From assembly GCA_029864095.1 (NCBI GenBank), contig JAOTUB010000029.1:1-32124 (forward strand): 32,124 nt of DNA, written 5' to 3'. The number at the start of each line of letters is the position of its first letter. Positions within the stretch are counted from its first letter, which is position 1. The notes under the pieces are model-generated. The model had not been told where the DNA came from. It worked only from the letters and a program-made list of their open reading frames with translations, and did not search any database. The translations under genes and the position numbers were made by a program. Origin of the DNA: Gammaproteobacteria bacterium (lineage in GTDB: Bacteria > Pseudomonadota > Gammaproteobacteria > Steroidobacterales > Woeseiaceae). Positions 8,301 through 19,780 of this stretch are shown piece after piece.

Positions 8301-8568
8301 TCGGGGGCTCCGCGACACTCAAAACCTGGATTGTGGCGCCGGTTTTCGTGGTCTTGGTATCTGAAAGTGGCCGGCATGCGCCTATTCAAACGGATGGAGG
8401 GTGCATGCCGCAGCCCGACGGAAACTCTTACCATAATGGAAAAGTAGCGCCCGCCGTTGCTCCGGTGGATAATCGTCGAGTGATATACACATATCGTGTG
8501 GTTGATGTGGCAAGGTTGTCAGTCAATCAGCCGTTCTTGAATTACGAATAACCGGCTCGGGAGTCGTT
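8301..8568 (+). other. Intergenic region upstream of the cytochrome gene
   Basis: No gene, repeat or clear promoter is recognised. A short frame at 8404-8551 (starting MPQPDGNSYHNGK) has no ribosome binding site and no family resemblance. GGGAG a few bases before 8569 is the ribosome binding site of the next gene. Confidence 0.4.
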
Positions 8569-9015
8569 ATGAAATTACACGTGCTATTGGTCGTCGGGTT
8601 TGCTGCCGGCATCGTCGGTTGCGCCGAGAAAGAGCAGGCCGCGCCCGAGCAGGTTAGTGAAATGGAAACAGCCATGCCGCCGGTTCAACCGGAAGCGGCC
8701 GCCGAGCAGGTTGAGGATTGGCGGGACTCTGCGTTCCTGGATCACATGCACGCGCACGCGGAGCAGCTCGACGATCTCAATTTCGCCCTCGGCGATGAGG
8801 ACCTCGAAGCAGCCATGACGCCGGCCTACTGGTTGTCGCGACACGAGACGGTGAGCGGTCTCCCGGCAGACCTGCAGCCGTTTGTCGATGGCATGCGCGA
8901 GGCGGCCCGTGAGGTAGAAGAGGCGAACGATCTTGCCATCGCACGCGCTGCGGCAAAGCGAATCAGCGCGCAGTGCCAGGGATGTCACGCTGCAGTGGGC
9001 GTCGTGACCGAGTAG
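8569..9015 (+). CDS. Lipoprotein c-type cytochrome (cytochrome c'-like, tentative)
   Basis: The 148-residue precursor has a signal peptide ending in the lipobox VGC (Cys18), so it should be a lipid-anchored envelope protein. A Glu/Ala/Pro-rich linker follows (19-50), then a mostly helical domain. One heme-attachment motif CQGCH (residues 136-140, bases 8974-8988) lies nine residues before the C-terminus. A single CxxCH at the very end of a helical domain is the layout of cytochrome c'/c556-type four-helix cytochromes; the fit in sequence is loose, so the subclass is tentative. No redox partner gene is adjacent. Its last 53 bases overlap, on the opposite strand, the end of the exported SAM-hydrolase gene. 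Confidence 0.75.
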   Translation: MKLHVLLVVGFAAGIVGCAEKEQAAPEQVSEMETAMPPVQPEAAAEQVEDWRDSAFLDHMHAHAEQLDDLNFALGDEDLEAAMTPAYWLSRHETVSGLPADLQPFVDGMREAAREVEEANDLAIARAAAKRISAQCQGCHAAVGVVTE

Positions 9016-9952
9016 CGATTTCGCGCTGGGCCGCGAGCTTGACGATGCGTATTGTCCAGTCGGCGCCGGCCTTTATGCCGAACTGGCTCGCAAAGTCGCC
9101 GCTGTTGACGGCCAGGCCGATCGCTTGTAACGAATCGGAATACAGTAAAGGCTGGCCTTCATCGACATAACCGAAGGACCGCACATACGGAATTTCTTTT
9201 TGGAAAACCAGTTCGCCGGCGCGGAATATTTCAACAAGTACCTTCGAGTTGTCTGCAGGCGACAGGCCCACTGAGTCAACCAACGATTTTGGTATGTTTG
9301 TAACGACGTTGCCGAACGGCATTTCGATGTGCGTAACATTTCCAACGATCGCGTTGTTATCGAGTCGCTTCGGTTGCTGGTAGTTCAATCTCACGACGGT
9401 TGGTTCGAGTAGCGGGCCAACGTCTGAAAATTCAATCACCGCAGCGGCGAGCCTGGCGCCCGTGTAGGCGTAGACGTCACGACCGTGAAACGTATGTGAA
9501 CTCTCCGAGCCGGGCCGGCGATTAATCGTTTCGTCGATCTGTCGCATCTCGACGATACCTTGTGTGTCCGCCACGAGTGTCAGGCTGCCGTTGTCCGGCG
9601 TTACGACGTAGTGTCCGGTGTTTGTCTTTGCGACCACTGAGCGACGATCCGTGCCGACACCGGGGTCGACGACCGATACGAAAACCGTTCCTTCAGGCCA
9701 GTAGTCGATGGTGCCCGCAAGTATGTACGAGGCCTGCCAGATATTGAACGGCTCAATGTGGTGAGTCAGGTCGTGAATTTGCAGGTCAGAACCGACGCTT
9801 AGCGCAACGCCTTTCATGCTGGCGACGAAGCGTTCTGATGTACCGAAGTCGGACAACAACACCAGCGCCCGCCGCGAATCGTTCTCAGCGCCGTCCGCCG
9901 TAGACGCTATAATGATTGAACAAATGATCAGCTGTCGGAATGCTCGGGACAT
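8963..9952 (-). CDS. Exported SAM hydroxide adenosyltransferase (DUF62), copy 1
   Basis: DUF62 enzymes use hydroxide to split S-adenosylmethionine into adenosine and methionine. The triad known from the archaeal enzyme is visible: Asp and Arg in DPGVGTDR and His in TFHGRDVYAYTGARL. The N-terminal motif reads LLSDFGTSERF, with Glu where the family usually has Asp. Unusually, the first 22 or so residues form a signal peptide (RQLIICSIIIASTADGA), placing the enzyme in the periplasm or outside. I choose ATG 9952, about ten bases after AGAGG; TTG 9961 sits too close to it. Compared with copy 2, the protein has about 24 extra C-terminal residues after WTIRIVK that run antisense into the cytochrome gene. 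It is divergent from copy 2 and closely similar to it. Confidence 0.87.
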   Translation of the reverse strand: MSRAFRQLIICSIIIASTADGAENDSRRALVLLSDFGTSERFVASMKGVALSVGSDLQIHDLTHHIEPFNIWQASYILAGTIDYWPEGTVFVSVVDPGVGTDRRSVVAKTNTGHYVVTPDNGSLTLVADTQGIVEMRQIDETINRRPGSESSHTFHGRDVYAYTGARLAAAVIEFSDVGPLLEPTVVRLNYQQPKRLDNNAIVGNVTHIEMPFGNVVTNIPKSLVDSVGLSPADNSKVLVEIFRAGELVFQKEIPYVRSFGYVDEGQPLLYSDSLQAIGLAVNSGDFASQFGIKAGADWTIRIVKLAAQREIATRSRRPLQRDIPGTAR

Positions 9953-10055
9953 TGGGTGCAAGCCTCTGTCTTATCAAGATATCATTGCCTGAGAAGAGCG
10001 CTGACCAAAGAGTCAGGCGATCAAGCGCCAATCCGGCACGCCAGGGGGACAGTGT
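9953..10055. promoter_or_regulatory. Divergent promoter region between the two DUF62 genes
   Basis: This 103-base gap must hold the start signals of both divergent transcripts. It contains a small hairpin at 10001-10016 (CTGAC, loop CAAAGA, GTCAG), a possible operator or leader structure, and the strong ribosome binding site AGGGGGA for the rightward gene. I could not match it to any SAM or SAH riboswitch consensus that I know. Confidence 0.35.
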
Positions 10056-10949
10056 ATGAAGAAATGGACGGTATTGCTCGCCGCCGCCGCAGTTTTCCCG
10101 GGCGGGGCTGCGTGGCCTGCGGATGCTTTGGTATTGCAGTCGGATTTTGGCGTCAAGGATGCAGCAGTTGCATCAATGAAAGGTGTCGCGGTCAGCGTTT
10201 CCCCCGATCTCGAAATTTACGATCTGACGCACGAAGTGCCTGCCTACAACATCTGGGAGGCTTCGCTGCGGCTTGTTCAGGCCGCCGAGTACTGGCCCAG
10301 GGGTACTGTTTTCGTATCGGTCGTCGACCCCGGTGTCGGTACGGCGCGCAAGTCCGTGGTACTGAAAACGAAATCCGGCCATTACTTCGTATCGCCCGAT
10401 AACGGCAGTCTGACCGCGGTAGCCGAAAAGCTCGGCGTCGCGGCGGTTCGGGAAATCGATGAGGCAAGTAACCGCCTCGCCAATTCGGAACAGTCTTACA
10501 CGTTTCACGGTCGCGACGTCTATGCCTACACGGGTGCCCGGCTGGCGGCGGGCGTCATTACGTTCGCGGAAGTCGGGCGCGAGCTTCCCGCCGAAGTGTT
10601 GTCGATTCCCTATCAAAAGGCCCGCATCCATCAGGGGCGAGTGTACGGCAACATCGAGATACTCGACCCCCAGTTCGGCAATATCTGGACAAACATCGAT
10701 CGTGAGACTTTCAAGGAGCTAAAATTGAATCCGGGTGACACAGTCAGTATTGAAATTTCCAACGGCGATGACTTCGTATTCACACAGACTTTGCCCTACT
10801 TCCCCACATTCGGCCGGGTTCCGGTCGGTAAACCGCTGCTTTATTTAAACAGTCTTAACAATGTGTCCCTGGCAATAAACCAGGGCAACTACTCTGAGAC
10901 ATTCCACATTCAATCGGGTGCTAGCTGGAATATAAGGATAGAAAAATGA
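10056..10949 (+). CDS. Exported SAM hydroxide adenosyltransferase (DUF62), copy 2
   Basis: This 297-residue precursor starts with a classic signal peptide (MKKWTVLLAAAAVFPGGAAWPADA) and then a complete DUF62 domain. The family motifs are LQSDFGVKDAAVASMKG near the new N-terminus, the Asp and Arg of DPGVGTAR, the SPDNGSL segment, and the His of TFHGRDVYAYTGARL. The retained Asp-Arg-His triad argues for SAM hydrolysis rather than the halogenase activity of the related fluorinase and chlorinase enzymes. It ends normally at WNIRIEK. The stop codon overlaps the start of the TonB receptor by four bases (ATGA), so the two are translationally coupled. It is likely periplasmic. The true substrate could be SAM or another 5'-adenosyl compound. 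Confidence 0.9.
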   Translation: MKKWTVLLAAAAVFPGGAAWPADALVLQSDFGVKDAAVASMKGVAVSVSPDLEIYDLTHEVPAYNIWEASLRLVQAAEYWPRGTVFVSVVDPGVGTARKSVVLKTKSGHYFVSPDNGSLTAVAEKLGVAAVREIDEASNRLANSEQSYTFHGRDVYAYTGARLAAGVITFAEVGRELPAEVLSIPYQKARIHQGRVYGNIEILDPQFGNIWTNIDRETFKELKLNPGDTVSIEISNGDDFVFTQTLPYFPTFGRVPVGKPLLYLNSLNNVSLAINQGNYSETFHIQSGASWNIRIEK

Positions 10950-13285
10950 ACCGATTAAGCAGAGTCGCAGTTCTGGGAACCACCGCATTTGCGATGTTGT
11001 TGCTCACACACGGTAGCGTTTTAGCGCAGGCCCAGGAGGAGGAAACGGAAGAAATCGTCGTCGTTGGTAGTCGCGGCGAAGCGCGTGACCCCATGGAAAG
11101 CGCTGTACCTGTCGACGTTATCAGCGCCGATGAAATTGCCGCAGCGCACTCATTTGGCGGCGAGCTGGGCGAACTCCTGCAGGCTTTGGCGCCGTCATTC
11201 AGTTTTCCGCGCCAGTCCAACTCGGGCGCCGGGGACCATGTGCGGGCCGCACAATTGCGCGGTATGAGCCCGGATCACACGCTGGTACTGGTAAACGGCA
11301 AGCGGCAGCACACGGCTTCGGTCGTCGCGCTGGAGTCGGCGATCGGGCTGGGCACGAACCCGTTCGATTTCAACACCATTCCCCTGATCGCCATCGAGCG
11401 AATCGAGATATTGAGGGATGGCGCCGGGGCGCAGTACGGATCGGATGCGATCGCCGGCGTAATCAACATCGTGCTGAAGGACGCCGCCCAGGGTGCCACC
11501 GTAACGGCGTCGTATGGCAGCCATCGGACCGATTTTGGACCGACGAGCAGCAGCATTAGCGACGGAGACACATTCTCGGTGGCGGCGGACTACGGCTTTG
11601 CGGTTGGTGATGGCGGTAGCTTGCGCATCGGCGGTGAATATCGTACTCGCGACGCGACCAACCGGGCGGGCATTGGCGTGCTGCCATTCTTCGAAGACGA
11701 CACGCCGGCCAACCAGGCGCTGAATCCCGCGCGCGTATTCGCACCCGGCGACGGCGGGGCCGATGACATCTATGTCTTTTACAATGCGACTGTTCCGGTC
11801 GGCGAGCGCGAATTCTATTCGTTTGGTCGGTATTCCAATCGTGAGACCGAGGGTACGGGTTTCTTCCGTTATCCGGACGGGTTCTCAAGTCTGCCCAGCG
11901 TCCACCCGAACGGATTTCGGCCGATAACCCTGGGTGATAATACGGATACGTCATTATCCGTGGGTTTGCGCGGCACGAACTTTCAATCCGATTGGGACCT
12001 GAGTCTGACCCTCGGCAGCAACGATTTCGACTCGGGGGTTAAGGATTCCGCAAATCCGTCGCTTGGTGCGGCGAGCCCGACGTCTTTTAATCTCGGTGGT
12101 TTCGAGTTTACGCAGATGACACTCAACGCCGACGTCGTAAAGGAATTTGAGCTTGATGGTCTCAGTTCGCCGATGACATTCGCTTATGGCGCCGAGGTGC
12201 GTTTCGAAGACTACGAAACAAGCGCCGGCGACCCCGAATCGTACGAGGCAGGTCCAAACGACGCCGCTGTCGGAGCGCAGGCCGGGCCCGGGTTGGCAGC
12301 TGGCACCGAGGCCAATGTCGACCGAACGGTGATTTCCGCATACGTCGATGTCGAAGCAGATCTAACGGATCGATTCACCATAGGTGGCGCGGCACGTTTC
12401 GAAGACTATGACGACTTCGGCAATTCGTTGACCGGCAAATTGTCGGGAAGGTTCCAGGCCACAGATACGTTTGCAATACGTGGTGCCGTGGGAACCAGCT
12501 TCCGTGCGCCGTCACTGGCGCAGATCGGCTTTGAAAAGTCGAAGACCGATTTCGGCGACGGCGGAATGCTGGAGCTGTTTCGGATTCTGCCGGTGTCGAA
12601 CCCGGATGCCATCGCGGAAGGGGCCGTACCACTGAAGGAGGAGGAATCAACGAACTTCAGCGTAGGTTTTGTTTTCGATTCGGGCCCCGCATTCAGCCTG
12701 ACAGTCGACTATTTTCAGATCGATGTCGATGATCGAGTCACGCTCATTAACGCGGCAAACAACATTGAATATTTTTCCAATCTGATCGATACGGAGACGA
12801 CGGGATTCGACGTTGTGGTTGCCGGTGTGATTGAGGTCGGTGCCGGCACTTTTGACTGGAGCGTCTCGTACAACAATTCCGATACCGATGCCAAGAATCC
12901 CAGCGTGCTTGATGTGGAGGATTTGAACACGGTCGAATCCAAATCACCGGAAGACAAATTCATCGCGTCTGGCAATTGGATAGTCGATCGTTGGTCGGTG
13001 TTACTACGTTTGACCCAGTATGGCGAAACAACACGCGTGTTCGATTTTGGCGGAGGATTCGAGCCGACCCAAACCTACGGATCAGTCTGGTCCGTGGATG
13101 CGGACTTTGCGGCAAAAATTAACGACGACTGGACGGTAGCGATTGGCGCCGACAACCTGACAGATGAGTACCCCGATCGTTCCAGCGATGACATCAATTA
13201 CTTCGGTCACCTGCCGTACGATGTGCTGTCGGGGATCGGCATGAACGGCCGGTATTTTTACCTTCGAACGCAATATGACTTTTAG
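10946..13285 (+). CDS. TonB-dependent outer-membrane receptor
   Basis: The 779-residue protein has a signal peptide (to about residue 28, VLAQA), a TonB-box-like EEIVVVGSR (35-44) and a plug domain. The plug carries the family segments LVLVNGKRQHTA, IPLIAIERIEILRDGAGAQY and GSDAIAGVINIVLKDA. A 22-stranded barrel region follows and ends in the aromatic outer-membrane sorting signal YLRTQYDF. It imports an unknown ligand across the outer membrane using TonB energy. No iron-specific feature is seen, and the context suggests a nucleoside-like or adenosyl compound rather than a siderophore; that is inference. The ribosome binding site AAGGAT lies inside the end of the DUF62 gene, and a permease gene follows 29 bases downstream. 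Confidence 0.95.
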   Translation: MNRLSRVAVLGTTAFAMLLLTHGSVLAQAQEEETEEIVVVGSRGEARDPMESAVPVDVISADEIAAAHSFGGELGELLQALAPSFSFPRQSNSGAGDHVRAAQLRGMSPDHTLVLVNGKRQHTASVVALESAIGLGTNPFDFNTIPLIAIERIEILRDGAGAQYGSDAIAGVINIVLKDAAQGATVTASYGSHRTDFGPTSSSISDGDTFSVAADYGFAVGDGGSLRIGGEYRTRDATNRAGIGVLPFFEDDTPANQALNPARVFAPGDGGADDIYVFYNATVPVGEREFYSFGRYSNRETEGTGFFRYPDGFSSLPSVHPNGFRPITLGDNTDTSLSVGLRGTNFQSDWDLSLTLGSNDFDSGVKDSANPSLGAASPTSFNLGGFEFTQMTLNADVVKEFELDGLSSPMTFAYGAEVRFEDYETSAGDPESYEAGPNDAAVGAQAGPGLAAGTEANVDRTVISAYVDVEADLTDRFTIGGAARFEDYDDFGNSLTGKLSGRFQATDTFAIRGAVGTSFRAPSLAQIGFEKSKTDFGDGGMLELFRILPVSNPDAIAEGAVPLKEEESTNFSVGFVFDSGPAFSLTVDYFQIDVDDRVTLINAANNIEYFSNLIDTETTGFDVVVAGVIEVGAGTFDWSVSYNNSDTDAKNPSVLDVEDLNTVESKSPEDKFIASGNWIVDRWSVLLRLTQYGETTRVFDFGGGFEPTQTYGSVWSVDADFAAKINDDWTVAIGADNLTDEYPDRSSDDINYFGHLPYDVLSGIGMNGRYFYLRTQYDF

Positions 13286-13314
13286 GGTGCGTGGCGGCTG
13301 ACTGAGGTTACAGG

Positions 13315-14661
13315 GTGTCAGCCGGCAGCAAGTTCCGCTTCACGACTGTCACCGCAGTCGTGATCGCGAACATGGTTGGCACCGGGGTGTTCACCAGTCT
13401 CGGTTTCCAACTGCTCGAGATTCGCTCCGGCTTCGCGCTACTCGCGCTCTGGGCCGTCGGCGGAATCGCCGCCCTGTGCGGGGCCATGACCTATGCCGAA
13501 CTCGGCGCCGCCCTGCCGCGATCGGGCGGTGAGTACAATTTCCTCGCGCGCATATTCCACCCGAGCGTAGGCTTCGTTTCCGGCTGGGTATCCGCCACAA
13601 TCGGCTTCGCCGGGCCTTCCGCGCTGGCCGCCATGACCTTCGCCGCTTACGCAACCTCGGTGCTGGACACCGGCGCCTCGCCGTGGGTGCGCCCCGCGCT
13701 TGCAGCCGGACTGGTCATCGTACTCGGTCTGGCACATGCGTCGAATCACCGCACCAGCGGCGGCACCCAGGTCGTGTTCACCGTCCTGAAGATCGGCGTC
13801 ATCATCGCGTTCTGTGTGGCTGCCCTGGCGCTCGCCGGTGAACCGCAGCCGCTCGGTTTCCTGCCGGTCGCCGGCGACGGCGGGAGGCTCTTCAGCGCCG
13901 AGTTCGCCGTGGCGCTGATCTACGTGAGCTATGCCTACACGGGGTGGAATGCTGCGACGTATCTCAGCAGCGAACTCGAGGACCCGCAGCGCACGCTGCC
14001 CATTATCCTGTTCGGCGGTACGCTGGTGGTCGTGCTGCTGTATCTGGCGCTGAACTTTGTTTTCCTGAGCGTCGCGCCGGTTGAGGCCATGCGCGGCCAG
14101 GTAGAGGTGGGCTACATAGCCGCCCGAGCCGCCTTTGGCGAGTTCGGTGGCAAGCTCACCGGACTCGTGCTCGCCGCGCTCCTCATCTCCACGGTCAGCG
14201 CGATGACGCTCGCCGGCCCGCGCGTGCTGCAGGTTATCGGCGAGGATTTCCACGCCCTGCGGTTGTTCGCGCGCACCAACCGCGACGGCATCCCGGCGCT
14301 CGCGATCTACACTCAGACGGCGCTGTCGGTGATCTTCATCCTGAGCTCGAGCTTCGAGTCCGTCCTCGTGTTCGCCGGCTTCACGCTCGCGCTGAATAGT
14401 TTCGTCACCGTGCTCGGCGTATTTGTGCTGCGCTGGCGCCAGCCGGAGCTGCCGCGACCCTACCGGACTTTCGGCTATCCACTGACACCACTGCTGTATC
14501 TGGCGCTCACGGGCTGGACGCTCGCATTCGTACTCGTCAACAAGCCGGTGGAAGGCCTGTTCGGACTGGGCGTGATTGCCTCTGGTCTGGTTTTCTATCT
14601 CATCTCCGCGCGCGCCAGTCGCGCATCACCTTCCGCAGGTGGAACCCGGACGGGTGACTGA
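13315..14661 (+). CDS. APC-superfamily amino acid permease
   Basis: This 448-residue inner-membrane transporter has about 12 hydrophobic segments. The first membrane helix contains the APC signature NMVGTGVFTSLGF (residues 19-31) and the second is followed by TYAELGAALPRSGGEYNFL, a hallmark of amino acid/polyamine/organocation carriers. The start is GTG; the first available downstream ATG lies within helix 1 and would break the fold. The ribosome binding site is weak (GAGGTTACAGG). Only 29 bases separate it from the receptor gene, so it is probably the third gene of the DUF62-receptor operon. Its substrate is unknown; methionine released by the periplasmic hydrolase is an attractive guess. 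It ends 17 bases from the convergent fadH stop. Confidence 0.88.
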   Translation: MSAGSKFRFTTVTAVVIANMVGTGVFTSLGFQLLEIRSGFALLALWAVGGIAALCGAMTYAELGAALPRSGGEYNFLARIFHPSVGFVSGWVSATIGFAGPSALAAMTFAAYATSVLDTGASPWVRPALAAGLVIVLGLAHASNHRTSGGTQVVFTVLKIGVIIAFCVAALALAGEPQPLGFLPVAGDGGRLFSAEFAVALIYVSYAYTGWNAATYLSSELEDPQRTLPIILFGGTLVVVLLYLALNFVFLSVAPVEAMRGQVEVGYIAARAAFGEFGGKLTGLVLAALLISTVSAMTLAGPRVLQVIGEDFHALRLFARTNRDGIPALAIYTQTALSVIFILSSSFESVLVFAGFTLALNSFVTVLGVFVLRWRQPELPRPYRTFGYPLTPLLYLALTGWTLAFVLVNKPVEGLFGLGVIASGLVFYLISARASRASPSAGGTRTGD

Positions 14662-14678
14662 CCGCGTAACGAATAAGG

Positions 14679-19240
<4,562 letters not shown>

Positions 19241-19396
19241 TTTGCACTCACCTCTTCTTGTACTTGTCGTTTGAGCGGACGGGATTGACGAACAAACCGA
19301 ACCATACCGCAATACGCCTGGCAGCGATAAGGCCGCGGAGTTCCTGCTGGATCCTGTGGTCCGCTGGCCCCGCGCAGGCACCGTGGCATCATCTGC

Positions 19397-19528
19397 TATC
19401 AAAAGCGGTTCAAGGAAGTTCCGAAGGACGTCGCTGAAGACATTGACGACGCTGTTCAGGAAGCCAAAGAAGAAGCTACAGAGCTCAAGCAACGTGTCGT
19501 CGAAAAAATTAGCGCAGCTGCCTGGTAA
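19397..19528 (+). pseudogene. 3' remnant of a phasin-like gene
   Basis: Forty-three codons here match the C-terminal end of the phasin-like gene at 8113-8241. I count 26 identical residues in an ungapped 41-residue alignment from QK to SAAA. Shared segments are AE.IDD.V, TELK and EK.SAAA. The copies also agree at the stop: the intact gene reads GCC TAG TAG, this copy reads GCC TGG TAA, so the first stop became Trp and the second position ends the frame. The bases after the stop (TCGACG, then GTTGAGG) also match. Upstream of 19397 the similarity ends and there is no start, so the 5' two-thirds are lost. It sits between the start of the GH3 gene and the c-di-GMP genes. Confidence 0.8.
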
Positions 19529-19557
19529 TCGACGCTTCTCAGTTGAGGCAACACGCG

Positions 19558-19579
19558 ACGGGCCGCATCCGGCGGCCGT
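19558..19579 (+). terminator. Relic hairpin after the phasin remnant
   Basis: An eight-pair GC hairpin with one bulged G and loop ATCCG occupies the place that the terminator occupies after the intact phasin gene. The T tract is missing (TGCCTATTAT), so it is probably a decayed terminator. Confidence 0.4.
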
Positions 19580-19780
19580 TGCCTATTATCGCCCACCTGT
19601 GGTCACAATCTTGGCAAGTAACGGGGCCGATGAGCCGCCTAAGCCCGGGCGGCACGCTTCCAATCGACATTTTTGAACCGAAAGTTTGATCCATGTCTCA
19701 GATCCGAGAGAGATATATGACTCAATGCCATATAGGGGCCGATAATTGCTGGCATCGCTCATGGCACAGGCTCTCGATGG

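Noticed and set aside
9953..10055. SAM or SAH riboswitch before the DUF62 genes
   Set aside because: The gap is short and only one five-pair hairpin is visible; no known SAM riboswitch core motif is present.
10056..10949. Fluorinase/chlorinase identity for the DUF62 proteins
   Set aside because: The Asp-Arg-His triad of the hydrolases is present in both copies, which argues against halogenase activity.
13438..14253. Minus-strand frame of 271 codons
   Set aside because: Antisense to the APC permease and full of His/Glu/Arg low-complexity; not a gene.
19241..19492. Upstream extension of the GH3 frame to 19492
   Set aside because: It has no signal peptide, lies antisense to the phasin remnant, and a strong ribosome site marks GTG 19240 with a proper signal sequence after it.
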